Below are positions 10,606 to 22,261 of a DNA stretch of 64,000 nt, piece after piece. A model generated the notes under the pieces. The model was not told the DNA's origin. It ran no database searches and saw only the letters and a program-made list of their open reading frames with translations. The position numbers and the translations under genes were made by a program. Within the stretch, counting starts at the first letter, position 1. Each line of letters begins with the position of its first letter. The DNA is from Gonocerus acuteangulatus (taxonomy: Eukaryota; Arthropoda; Insecta; Hemiptera; Coreidae). Location of the stretch: assembly GCA_946811695.1 (NCBI GenBank), contig OX328125.1, positions 97,751,710 to 97,815,709 of the forward strand. Direction: 5' to 3'.

Positions 10606-11092
10606 CATACATTAATTATATTTTTAAATTGTTTTTCAAAATCTTGCCGTTCAACCTACCTTGACAGTAGAGCACCTACAACACGAGTGTTAGAAGCTAC
10701 TTGGCCGTAGCAATAAAATGAAGCACCTTTTCCCCAATCAAGAATAAAAATATTTGCATCCACCTAAAATAAAGAAATCTCAGTTATTGTGGTAAAGAGA
10801 TACCTTTAAACTGCTGTTTCTGATATTCCTTATCGGTATGGAAGCCAAATTCCACAGTTCTCTTCCTGCATAGACCATTGTTGTCCTGGAGGATTTTGTA
10901 TACGTTCTTAAAAATGTATTTAAAAATCTATTGCAAAATGGTGCAAGGTGAGTCATTGAAAGCTTAATAAATTTTCTACAAAAAAGTTAATTTGGGAAAT
11001 TTTGATAGGATGAAGCTAGAGAAAATTGAGCTTTATATTTCAAGTCTGTTAGTTTCACTCCATTAAACAAGTTAATCACTTTTCCCCCTTTT

Positions 11093-11248
11093 AGCGCGGT
11101 TCCTCCCTCCCCCATAGTGAGGAACCCCGCTTATAAGGTTGATACAATGAAACAATCCGGAAGTGCCGACTAGAAAATTTTGCGTTTCAGAACCCCTAGA
11201 AACCGAAAATAACGGTGGTTCAAATTTGTATATATATATATATGTATA

Positions 11249-11327
<79 letters not shown>

Positions 11328-12146
11328 CTGTTCGCTCTCTAAATAGAAGACGAATGGTCCGATTTTGATGAAATTTGGTACAAAAATCTGTCGTCCAATT
11401 TGAAAGGTCAAGTTCGTTAACCAGCAAAATCCGCCCACTGGAAGATGGCGTTTGGGGCGAAATTCGCGCAGAAAAAATCGTAACGCTTACATTTTTGAGT
11501 TCATAAGCTTGTAAGTACTCGTTTTATAGGCTTCTTGGGCTAGAAAAACGAATGAAACCATTTTCAAGGCGATAGCTTTAACCGTTGTCGAGAAAATTGG
11601 AAAAATAGTTTTTGAATACCGTTTTTGGTTTGGGTACTTAGAATAACGGGATTCAGTTGAAACATTATCTGCATGTTCTACTTTCATTAAAACTAATATG
11701 TTGAAAGTTATGTTACGTTTGGAGTTAAGGAAGGGTTAGAATAAAATATTTTATGAACAGATATGAAAAGTTTTGGGAACTTCGTATACTTTCATTAATA
11801 TCTCGAACACGGTTGGGAAATCGTGGTAAGTGGATTGAAACTATTTGAAAGCTTACTAAATTCTCTACAAAAATGATTCTAAAACTATTTTTGATTAGGT
11901 TATGTCAATCGGAGAAATAAATGCTTAAAACTTCAAATACGTCTGTTTTGTTCTAATGAACGGGTTTTTGTCGTTCTTTTTGTAATTTTTAGCGCGGTTC
12001 CTCCCTCCCCCATAGGGAGGAACCCCGCTTATAGGGTTGATACAATGAAACAATCCGGAAGTGCCGACTAGAAAATTTTGCGTTTCAGAACCCCTAGAAA
12101 CCGAAAATAACGGTGGTTCAAATTTGTATATATATATATATGTATA

Positions 12147-12201
<55 letters not shown>

Positions 12202-14894
12202 CTGTTCGCTCTCTAAATAGAAGACGAATGGTCCGATTTTGATGAAATTTGGTACAAAAATCTGTCGTCCAATTTGAAAGGTCAAGTTCGTTAACCAGCA
12301 AAATCCGCCCACTGGAAGATGGCGTTTGGGGCGAAATTCGCGCAGAAAAAATCGTAACGCTTACGTTTTTGAGTTCATAAGCTTGTAAGTACTTGTTTTA
12401 TAGGCTTCTTGGGCTAGAAAAACGAATGAAACCATTTTCAAGGCGATAGCTTTAACCGTTGTCGAGAAAATTGGAAAAATAGTTTTTGAATACCGTTTTT
12501 GGTTTGGGTACTTAGAATAACGGGATTCAGTTGAAACATTATCTGCATGTTCTACTTTCATTAAAACTAATATGTTGAAAGTTATGTTACGTTTGGAGTT
12601 AAGGAAGGGTTAGAATAAAATATTTTATGAACAGACATGGAAAGTTTTGGAAACTTCGTATACTTTCATTAATATCTCGAACACGGTTGGGAAATCGTGG
12701 TAAGTGGATTGAAACTATTTGAAAGCTTACTAAATTCTCTACAAAAATGATTCTAAAACTATTTTTGATTAGGTTATGTCAATCGGAGAAATAAGTGCTT
12801 AAAACTTCAAATACGTCTGTTTTGTTCTTATGAACGGGTTTTTGTCGTTCTTTTTGTAATTTTTGTCTCTTTCCCTTTGTTTTTTATTGCTTTTTATTTT
12901 TGTAATTTCTTATGTTGTATTTGTAAGGAAAATGTATGTGTGTGTAAAACAGGATAGGTAAAATGAGACCAATTTTCTGTTGTCAGAAATAATAAAAAGT
13001 TTTGGGAACTTCGTATAATTTCTTAATATCTCGAAAACGGTTGAAAATCTTGGGAAGCGAAAGGTTACCATTCGAAAGCTTACTAAATGGTCTACAAGAA
13101 AGGTTCTAAAGAAAGTTTTGAATAAGCGATGTCAATCGGAGAAATAAGTGCTTAAAACGTTTAAGTAATTGATTTAGCTTATTCGAACTGTTGTTTTTGT
13201 CTTTGATTTTGGTACTTAGAATTATGGGATTCAGTTGAAACATTTTCTGCAAGTTCGAATTTTATCAACACTAATATGTTGAAATTTTGGTTACGTTTGG
13301 AGTAAAGGAAGGGTTAGAATAAAATATTTTATTAACAGACAAGAAAAGTTTTGGTAACCTTTTATACTTTCGTTAGTATCTCGAAAACCGTTGACAATCT
13401 TGGGAAGCGAAAGGTTACCTTTCGAAAGCTTACTAAATGGTCTACAAAAAAGGTTCTAAAGAAAGTTTTGAATAAGCGATGTCAATCGGATAAATAAGTG
13501 CTTAAACTTTGAAGTAATTGATTTTGTTTATTCGAACGGTTTAATTTGTAGTTAATAATAAATGGACGTTAAAATTTAAATAAATAAATATTCGAACGGT
13601 TATTTTTGTCTTTGATTTTGGTACTTCGAATTATGGGATTCAGTTGAAACATTTTCTGCATGTTCTAATTTCATCAAAACTAGTATGCTGAAAATTTACT
13701 TACGTTTGGAGTTAAGGAAGGGTTAAATTAAAATAATTTATTAATAGAGATGAAAAGCTTTGGAAACTTCATATACTTTCCTTAATATCTCGAAAACGGT
13801 TGAGAATCTTGGTAAACGGATGGTTACCATTCGAAAGCTTACTAAATGCTCTAGAAAACAGGTTCTGAAGAAAGTTTTGATTAGGCCATGTCAAACGGAG
13901 AAATAAGTACATATAACTTAGAAGTTTGATAAACGATAATTGATTTCGTTTATTTATCCGGTTCTTTTTGTCTGTTTTTATTTCTTGTTATTTTGTTATT
14001 GCTTCTAGGAGGAGGATGTATTTCTCAATAAAACAGGGGAATAAATACAAATTCTTTGAACCTGTAACAGAACTGAAAACGTAAATATTCGCCGTGTAGG
14101 GTCAGTCCGGGTCGAGGTAGTCTGCCGGTTCAGGTAGGCTTTTATTGCACTTCATAAATCAAGATTCATTGTTCTCATCAAGCATTCTAGGACAGCTGAC
14201 AGTTACCTTTACCTGTAGGAAGTCATGCAGCCAAATGCTATACAAGAAATATAATTATATTTTGTGGTTGAATGTGGCCTTAGTTCAATAAAAAATAACA
14301 CTACTTTCTCATTTTCATGTACAATTTTATTTTGTTTAATTGCATTTAAAAGTAAAATGGATATGTTAGCACTGCAAGTTAAGTAAATTAGAAATATATT
14401 CGTAGAAGAGTCTTCGTAGACCGAAACTTGGGACGGCAGAAAGAGTAATTTCTGCTTAGGATAGTTTCATCCCTAGCCGAAAATCTTGTTTTTTTTTTTC
14501 ATATTTGTTTACATTAGGAATGATCCAAACAAAGTAATAACTGTTTCTATTCTAAGTCTACAAAATAACACTAGGGATATGAATGGAACCGCGCTAAGAT
14601 GACGCAGTTCCTGCGAGTCGGACTTTTGTCTCTTTCCTTTTTTATTGCTTTTTATTTTTTAAATTTCTGATGTTGTATTTGTAAGGAAATGTATGTGTGT
14701 GTAAAACAGGATAGGTAAAATGAGATCAATTTTATGTTGTCAGAAATAATGAAAAGGTTTGGGAACTTCGTATAATTTCTTAATATCTCGAAAACGGTTG
14801 AAAATCTTGGGAAGCGAAAGGTTACCATTCGAAAGCTTACTAAATGGTCTACAAGAAAGGTTCTAAAGAAAGTTTTGAATAAGCGATGTCCGTA

Positions 14895-14927
<33 letters not shown>

Positions 14928-14985
14928 GAACCGCGCTAAGATGACGCAGTTCCTGCGAGTCGAGTCGGACTTTTTTTTAAATGCT
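11093..14985. repeat. HINE-1 block: compound Helentron-like non-autonomous repeats
   Basis: Begins TTTTAGCGCGGTTCC and has a nearly identical tandem copy (11093-11990 and 11991-12860), each with a (TA)n tract after AAATTTGTA. Related bodies follow at 13000-13990. Two 3' ends occur, at 14585-14626 and 14930-14974, of the form GGAACCGCGCTAAGATGACG then CAGTTCCTGCGAGTCGGAC and a T run. AGCGCGGTTCC and GGAACCGCGCT form an asymmetric terminal inverted repeat, with a hairpin-capable tail beyond the 3' one. This matches what is described for Helentron-derived repeats (DINE-1 type): subterminal inverted repeats, internal microsatellite, 3' stem-loop, insertion at T runs. No Rep/helicase ORF here. Lies in an intron of lipase B. 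Confidence 0.55.
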
Positions 14986-16592
14986 TTCAGCAGTATCAAG
15001 ATACCTTAGCATCAAAAATGGGTCTGACTTTTTCTTTTTTTTTTTAACACAATCTTTCCTTAAAGCATCTTCTTCTCAACCCTTTTCATTTATTATTTTT
15101 CACATTTTAATATTTTGGCCTTTGGGCCATTTTTGTGAAACTATAAGAAAAACAAATACAATTATTATAAATTTCCAATAAACCACCCCCATATTTTTGT
15201 TATATAATTACTATAATATCCCTCCATTAAATGTCTTAAAAATACAATTTAAATCTAATTTTATTTTTAAGAAATTGAATGGAGGGTTATTATAGTAATT
15301 ATATTACAAAAATAACGGGTTATTTTATTGAAAATTGATAATAAGTGTACTTTTTTAATGATAAGTTTTTAAAATGGCCCTAAGGCCAAAATGTTAAAAT
15401 GTTAGAAATAATAAAAAAATATATGAAAAGGTTTGAGGTGAAGATCCTTTAATGTTAGATTTTGTTAAATAAATCAACCTCAGAATTTTTCCTTGGGAAA
15501 AAATCTTTAAAAAGACAATTTTTTCTGTTTTTTTTTAAATACTTCATTTCTTATGAATTAGCACAAGTTGAGAATCAGTAAATGGATTATATCGGCAGGC
15601 CATTGAAAATCTGTTCCGCTAAAGGAACTCACCTTCCTTTGAGATTTCCTTCCAGCAAGGATTTCAATTTGTGTAACCTTAAAATATGCTGAGTTAATTA
15701 TAATGGACATTCAAATTTAAATTAATTAACCTTAAAATGTTAAAACGAATATAAAATTATGAAGTAAAGTTTTTCACTAATATAGCTTGACATTTGAGGG
15801 GGAAACATTTAAAGTTTCCATCAAAACACAGAAGGAATCAAGATTTTTAAATTTAGTGTTTTCAGAATAGATGGAGTGTCAGGGAGCAGGAGTTTGTATA
15901 CGGCCTGTTCGTCCAACGTTTGTCTCCAAGGAATTGGCATGAACCTCTACTTCTCATGATTAAGCTATAGTCATCTTAATGAGAATATTAACTAAAAATT
16001 TAATTAACTATTCATTAGATGAAGAGCCTTACATTTTGCAAATAAGCATCTTTCATTTCATACAACCAACCCCTTGATCCACTGCTGTCAAAGCCGTGGG
16101 TAATGATCACTGTTGCTGGGCGGCTAGAAGTATAACCACTCTTTTTCAAGTCAAAGTTGTCTACCATATATTAAAAGGATGTAGGAATCCCCTATTGTTT
16201 GTCCTGACAATTAAAAAAAATATTTAAAATAAATAAAGAATATGTCTGAAATATGCCGTAGTGAAATATATTCGTAGTTTTAACTATTTCAGAAAATAAT
16301 ATCAAAATTTTTATATTTGTTCAGAGAGAAATAATAGAATTTCAAACATATTTCTTTATAAAGTGAGTTTTAATGAAATTATAAAAAAAAAATATATATT
16401 AGAGTGCTTGAGAAGAGTTGGAAACATCTGAGCTCCCAGGGAGGGCTAGGAATTTTAAAATGTTATATATAACTGAATTGGAGTTATATAACTAAATGGA
16501 TTAGGCTCCATTATTTGTGCACAGCTTCAGAAAGCCAACAAATTTACATATAATTTTATCAGCTTGAGAGCGATCTCCAAATCTATTTGATC

Positions 16593-16769
16593 ATTTTTTT
16601 TTTTTTTACGGCGCATCGACATCCAGGCCATTAGCGCCGACATACAAGGGACAGCGGGGAATTTCCTCAACGAGCCTTGAGATGAGAAACTCCATCCGCC
16701 GGTGGGAATCGAACCCACCATCTCCCGCATGATAATTTAAGGCATTAGCCACTAGACCACGGGGAGACC
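16593..16769 (-). repeat. SINE family A copy
   Basis: Minus-strand copy: GGTCTCCCCGTGGTCTAGTG head, GGTTCGATTCCC B box, poly(A) tail read as a T run at 16593-16607. Lies within the intron between exons 3 and 4 of lipase B. Confidence 0.85.
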
Positions 16770-16847
16770 CCTGCAGTACCCCTGTTGGAACTTATTTTTC
16801 TTTAGAACCTTTTTTTTATTTACCTCCCTTTTTAATTGGTTGTTTTT

Positions 16848-16977
16848 AGCACTTTCCTCCGAAGGAAAGTAGCTATTGAGGTTGGACTCATGACGGAATT
16901 TTTGAAAAATTTCTTCAAATCTTTATCGATCCTACCTAGTAGACACCGAAAATGACCCCCGTTAAAATTTATATATA

Positions 16978-17076
<99 letters not shown>

Positions 17077-18126
17077 CTGTTAACACGATAGCGGCCAGAG
17101 TTTTTGTTTTTTCGTCACGAAACTTGGTATATAGCAGTCAATTAGCAAACGATTGAACGAGTTCGTTAACCACCAAAGTCGGTCCACCGGAAGGGGGGGG
17201 TTTACCCCGAACCCAAAACACTTATTTGACTATGTCAGCCGTAATATTTGTTATATTTCAACGAAACTTGGTATTCGTAGTGTTAATATAGAGAGAAAAG
17301 TGAGATATAAAAATGAACTAAATCGGTTCATTAGAAGGGGGGGTTTACTCCGGACCCACAATACCAATTCGCCACTACCAGCCGTGATTTTTGGTATATT
17401 TCGACGAAACTCGATATTCGTAGTGCTAATCCACAGGTAAATATGTGTTGTAAAAATAAACGAAATCGGTTCATTAGGAGGGGGGGTTTACTCCGGACCC
17501 ACAATACCAATTCGCCACTACCAGCCGTGATTTTTGGTATATTTCGACGAAACTCGGTATTCGTAGTGGTAATCTACAGGTAAATATGTGTTGTAAAAAT
17601 AAACTAAATCGGTTCATTAGAAGGGGGGGTTTACTCCGGACCCAAATTCCTAATATACTCATACCGGTCGTAATTTCTGCTGTATTGTAACGAAACGCTG
17701 TATACGTCGTGGGTAACTCATGAGAAAGAAGTGTTGTAAAAATGAGCTGAATCAGTCAATCGGAAAGCGGGGGTTTAATTTGTAATATATTTGAATAGAA
17801 AAGCCGGCAGACGTAGGTTCACAAAGCCGCCGCAAGGAGCGCTTTCCACCCCTAGAGTGACTGTATCCTGTTCCTGCGTTAGATCAAAATACGATAATAT
17901 GAGGATTTTTGTATTTATTACGTAGTGTAGTAGGTACCATGTGTAAACATAACTCTGGATGCAAATTAATAATTGATCAGTTACTCATTACAAAATGAGA
18001 ACTATTCACGTTTTTATTTTATTTATGTAGGATATTTTAAGCAAATTGTTCTGGAAAGCAGTCTACACTACCCAAATTCTGAGGAAAGTGCTTAGTGATG
18101 CAGCTCCTGCGTGACGGACTTTTTTA
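16848..18126. repeat. HINE-2 copy, full length
   Basis: Starts AGCACTTTCCTCCGAAGGAA and ends GAGGAAAGTGCTTAGTGATG then CAGCTCCTGCGTGACGGAC and T6. AGCACTTTCCTC is inverted at the end as GAGGAAAGTGCT, followed by a hairpin tail, the same plan as HINE-1 but with different sequence. Holds two (TA)n tracts (16975-17072) and tandem copies of a unit of about 141 bp (17344-17630). ORFs across the tandem units have no recognisable product. Confidence 0.6.
17344..17770. repeat. Tandem repeat of about 141 bp inside HINE-2
   Basis: Units beginning TTACTCCGGACCC at 17344, 17487 and 17628 share CAGCCGTGATTTTTGGTATA, GGTAAATATGTGTTGTAAAA and a run of seven G. A more diverged unit precedes at about 17200 and follows after 17640. 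Confidence 0.8.
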
Positions 18127-18339
18127 AATACCATTTAATACTAAACAGCTAACAACTTGAGCAGTCGACGCAGAAGAAAATAATAATAATCAAAACAATA
18201 AAATGAGCATTTTAGTCAAACAAGATATGAAAATGAAAAACATTAGCCCGAAAAAGAGAGAAAGTAAGGCGATAGCCACTATACTACGGGATGACTACTC
18301 CATTTATTTATTTATTTTTTTTTTTATTTTTTTTTTATT

Positions 18340-18460
18340 TATATTTTTTTTTTACGGCGCATCGACAAATCTTGGCCATTAGAGCCGACATCCAGGGTGC
18401 AGCCAGGAATTTTCTCAGCGAGTCCTGAGATGAGAAAATTCCTGTCGCGATTTATTTGTT
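18340..18460 (-). repeat. SINE family A copy, 5' truncated
   Basis: Retains the 3' body (GCGCCGTAAA tail side, AATTTCTCATCTCAGGACTC part) and the poly(A) tail as a T run; the tRNA-like head is missing. Confidence 0.7.
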
Positions 18461-19095
18461 ATTCATAAATTGGAGAAAATTACTTTGATTTTGATCACTC
18501 AAGGTAGTATTACCCCTTAATAGATAAATTACAAACTAAAGTAGATATTACAATAAAAAATTCCAAGAAAAAATAACACGAAACACTATAAATTTTAATT
18601 TGAAAAAATCAGGACAAACATTTTCAACGGACCAAAGAAGTTCTACACCTAAAAAATGAAAATTCTCAATAGTGTATTTATATTGCCTAAGCAGGCGATA
18701 AAGTTACTGCAAGAAAAAATCTAACATTTAAATGTTATTACATTATTATAAGTACCTTGTAAATAGGTTGACAGTTGCTGAAATAACGCTTGGGTCCATG
18801 GGCTTTGGGAAGGGTTGTGTTGACCAAGGATATCCCAACGGAAGGCAGCCAACTCTTCTGTAGCAGATAGTCTTTTCATTTTTCCCTTCTTTTGAACAAG
18901 TGCAATATATAAACAACAGTAAGAATCTCAGCTAAAATTAACAACATTTTCTGAGAGGGTGTGAGAGATTTGCACTTGGCCCTTTTTCGTGCTTATTAGG
19001 TAGGTACCTAGTATCTGAACTTAAATAGGTACCACTTTCCTCAGAACGTGCTAAGAAATATTTTTTTTAAATAATTTTTTAGTTAATACAAGGTA

Positions 19096-20361
19096 AGGTA
19101 CATAAGTTTCCGGCCTGTCCTGCTTCCCCTCCTTCAAACGTGCCGGGACCTGCCATCCTATGCAGGTCCATGCCTGCTCACTCCATACCCATCGCCCGCA
19201 CTTCCTCAGTCTTGTCAGTCAGTGTCCAGCCTTGAAGGAAACTCCCCATTTTTACAATGTTCAAATTCGAGTACCGTGCGGTAATTAAATTCTTTTGTAA
19301 AGAGGGTCTTACTCCTGCGCAAATTAAAGAGCGCTTGGATTGTGTATACGGGCAGTCCTCCCCTTCGTATTCCACAGTGAAAGAATGGGCAAAATTATTT
19401 AAGTTAGGGAGAGAAAGTCTAGAAGTCACTAAGAAGAAAGTCTATTTTTTCTGTCACTTCTGAAACAATCCAACTTGTGTAATCTGAATTGCTGTCTGAC
19501 CGGCGACTAAAAACCAAGGAAATAGCAGCGAAGTTAGGGCTTTCAAAAACAAGTGTTTTGAGGATCATCAAAGAACATTTGCATATGAAAAAGGTTAGTG
19601 CAAGATGGGTTCCAAAAATTCTTTCAGCTGCTCAAAAAAAGGAACGAGTTCACTGCTGCAATGAATTTTTACGCGAGTATAATGCCGACCCAAGGAATTT
19701 TTTGGACTCAATTGTAACTGGGGATGAGACAATGGTTCTATATTATGACCCACTCAGCAAAAGAGAGTCCATTGAATGGAGAATACCAGGAGAAGCGCCT
19801 CCTTTAAAGGCAAAAGTCACGCAGTCAACAAAAAAGGTAATGGCCACAATTTTTTGAGACTGTAAAGGAATACTACTGATAGATTTTAAAGAAAGGATTA
19901 CCACAATGAATGGTGAGTATTATGCAGCCCTACTTCACCGGTTACGAGACGCCATTAAAGAGAAGAGGCGAGGGAAGTTAAGCAGAGGTGTCCGCCTCCT
20001 TCACGACAATGCCTCTGTCCACACAGCATTGATTTCCAGGGCCGCTGTGAAGGACTGTGGATTCCAAGAAATCTCTCATCCACCCTACAGCCCAGACTTG
20101 GCCCCTAGCGATTTCTACCTTTTTTCAAAGTTAAAATCTGACCTTCGTGGAAGGCGATTTAACACCGACGAAGAGCTCCAAGCAGCAGTGGAAGAACATT
20201 TTTTTAACTAAGAAGAAAATTATTTTTTTCATGTTATAGAAATGTTGCCAAAGCGTTGTATTAAGTGTGTTGAACTTAGAGGAGAATATATTGAAAAACA
20301 GTAAAACCAGTTTTTTTTCTTTCACCTTTCCTTCTATCCCAGGCTGTAAACTTATGGACCT
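19096..20361 (+). mobile_element. mariner-family DNA transposon (1266 bp), inactive
   Basis: Inverted repeats of 22 bp run AGGTACATAAGTTTCCGG (from 19096) and, at the other end, TAAACTTATGGACCT (to 20361), with three mismatches. TA dinucleotides flank both ends (19094-19095 and 20362-20363). Size and layout are normal for mariner. It is nested in an intron of lipase B (between exons 2 and 3). Confidence 0.9.
19257..20211 (+). pseudogene. mariner transposase, disrupted
   Basis: Three open blocks in succession. Block 1 (19257-19463) starts FKFEYRAVIKFFCKEGLTPA and has the N-terminal helix-turn-helix ending EWAKLFKLGRESLE; the usual D-D-P-R-S-G-R-P segment is missing and the frame ends. Block 2 (about 19495-19857) holds the second helix-turn-helix (LKTKEIAAKLGLSKTSVLRI) and the first catalytic Asp in IVTGDET. 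Block 3 (19906-20211) has the second Asp in LLHDNASVH and the third in PPYSPDLAPSDFYLF, 34 residues on, i.e. the D,D34D mariner signature. A linker deletion and stop codons at about 19460 and 19857 (TGA) break the ORF, though all three catalytic Asp residues survive. Confidence 0.9.
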
Positions 20362-20563
20362 TACTACGTAGGTGTCTAAAACAAGGAGAATGGGGAAAGC
20401 CAGAGCTCTTAATGGGCATTTCTGCCACAACTTTTAATTTAGGTATGCTGTAGGCAATTCCAAAAATAAATTAATCATATACTGAGCCTTTGCGCAGATT
20501 TAGCGAATTATCAACAAACGTGGAACAATACTACACTATACACTTTCAGACTATTTTTTTAAT

Positions 20564-20765
20564 GGGGCCCGGTGGCCGTGAGCGTTAATATGTGAGGACT
20601 TAACACTCCGTGTCCAAAGGGTCTTGGGTTCAATTCCAACTAGGGGTGGTGGCGTTCTAAAAATAAAAGGCATCAGCCCTATCCTGGCTAGAAATGGGTG
20701 GTAACCTATAGATATCCCATCCTAAAATTCTTAGTTAATAATAAATGGACATTTAAATTAATAAA
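20564..20765 (+). repeat. SINE family B, tRNA-derived
   Basis: Begins GGGGCCCGGTGGCCGTGAGC, B box GGGTTCAATTCC, body GGCATCAGCCCTATCCTGGC and TAGAAATGGGTGGTAACC, 3' end TAATAATAAATGGACATTTA. Inverted copies at 23614-23820 and 45124-45329. Confidence 0.8.
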
Positions 20766-20854
20766 TATTTATTTATACTTTTTCCAAATGTTTCGCACTG
20801 TTTTTGTCTCTCTTCAGGGGAATATGTTTTAAATACAACAACTTCAGCCTCAAC

Positions 20855-21199
20855 TTAAGGGTGCGTTTACACCTGATAGTTATTGCAGGAAATTTATGTC
20901 AGACAGAAAATGTGACTTATGAAAACTGCGAACAATTTCTGTCTGAGATATATATTTCTATGACGAGCTATAAGTGTCCACACTTCTATACCATCAGGTG
21001 TAAACACTGATTATTTGCGCCATGACCTATGATTAGCCCTCCATTTATCGCAAATTTGAACAAATCCAGAGCTATCGTATACATATCCATGACATAAATG
21101 TCTAGCTATTTCTGTCAGTATGTAAACATGCAAGAGAATATCTATCCGACACCTGACATATATTTCCTGCGAGAAGTGTCTGGTGTAAACGCACCCTAA
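20855..21199. mobile_element. MITE (345 bp) with GGGTGCGTTTACACC ends
   Basis: Left end TTAAGGGTGCGTTTACACC and right end GGTGTAAACGCACCCTAA are inverted copies. Inside, subterminal ATTTATGTCAGACAG / CTGACATATATTTCCTGC segments are also inverted. TTAA at the left is compatible with a piggyBac-like target site but the right side reads CTAAC, so this is not proven. No ORF. Confidence 0.75.
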
Positions 21200-21210
21200 C
21201 AAGCAGAACC

Positions 21211-21380
21211 GGGGTCTCCCGTGGTCTAGTGGCTAGCGCGCTAGATTCATAAGCGGGAGATGGTGGGTTCGATCCCCACCGGCGCCAGAAATTTTCTCAT
21301 CTCATGGCTCGCTGAGAAAATTCCTGGTTGCACCCTGGATCTCGGCGCTAATGGCCAAGAATTATGTCGATGCGCCGTAG

Positions 21381-21422
<42 letters not shown>
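21211..21422 (+). repeat. SINE family A copy with intact target duplication
   Basis: The best-preserved copy: GGGGTCTCCCGTGGTCTAGT head, GGTTCGATCCCC B box, body ending GATGCGCCGTAG and a poly(A) tail of about 43. It is flanked by a perfect 13-bp duplication AACAAGCAGAACC (21198-21210 and 21423-21435). The long pure tail and perfect duplication suggest a recent insertion. Confidence 0.92.
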
Positions 21423-21425
<3 letters not shown>

Positions 21426-21471
21426 AAGCAGAACCTACGACTAGTAGGGCCAGTCTAGATAGAAAGACGCA

Positions 21472-22173
21472 CAGTGGGGCCAAACGACATTTCGTGTTTC
21501 AAAAAGGGCTACAGCCTCTAAATCGCAACCGATTTCAACGCATTTTTTTTTTTAAATGAAAGCTAATAAAATTTATAACAACTTCGTCTACCCAGATTTT
21601 TGTTTTTTGTTTCCATTGTTTATTAATTACGTGTAAAGGAGTTAAATTCACGAAGTTTTACAATTTCAATACAAACCATTTCATTTTTTATCTAACTTAA
21701 TATCACCACTGATATAGTTGAAATTTAACATTCAAACCCCGATTAGACTTGAAAAAAGTCAGAATGACACATCTTTATAAAACGTAAATTTATCTTAATT
21801 CAGCAATGCGATTAATTAAAATATTATCACTGTTGTTAGTTTTTATATAAACTATTTTATAAATCATTCTTCAAGTAAATTTTGTGCTTCCACATCTATC
21901 GGAGTTGAATTGAGCTTCCATTCATTACGAAGACTACTTATATAAGTATTGTAAAACTTCGTAAATTTAAATTCTTTACACATAATTTAATAAACAAGAG
22001 AAACAAAAATCTGGCTAGACAAGGTTGTTCTAAATTTTATCAGTTAACAAAAATTTCGATCCTTCCAAACAATAAAAAAAAAAAAAAAAAAAAAAAAAAT
22101 TCGATGCATTGAAATCGGTTAAGATTTAGACGGTGTAGCCTTTTTGAAACACGATATGTCGTTTGGCCCCACT
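21472..22173. mobile_element. TIR element (0.7 kb) with inverted repeats of about 80 bp
   Basis: Left arm CAGTGGGGCCAAACGACATT, then TCGTGTTTCAAAAAGGGCTA and AACCGATTTCAACGCA; right arm is the inverse (CGTTTGGCCCCACTA ending 22173). Interior is AT-rich with no ORF. Non-autonomous; superfamily not assigned. Confidence 0.75.
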
Positions 22174-22261
22174 ACGAGACGGAGATCATTGACTGAAAGA
22201 ATCCAATATGGTGGATTGTAGTCAGCTAGTTTATATCATATTGTGAAAAAAATAACAAAAA

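Noticed and set aside
11170..11438. ORFs of alternating Tyr-Ile (also at 7000-7312, 12068, 29199, 31454-31784, 34967, 44002, 54764, 58863)
   Set aside because: They are translations of (TA)n microsatellites.
14652..15181. ORFs with Phe runs
   Set aside because: Caused by a poly(A)/poly(T) tract within the HINE-1 block.
17153..17662. ORFs of 95 and 62 codons on both strands
   Set aside because: They are products of the 141-bp tandem units inside HINE-2; no family resemblance.
16848..18126. Mariner- or hAT-type MITE
   Set aside because: The inverted repeat is subterminal at one end, with a hairpin tail and T run beyond it, and no target duplication is visible; a Helentron-like origin fits better.
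21211..21290. tRNA gene
   Set aside because: A and B boxes are present, but the sequence continues into a common body and poly(A), has a target duplication and several dispersed copies: it is a SINE head. The same holds for SINE families B and C.
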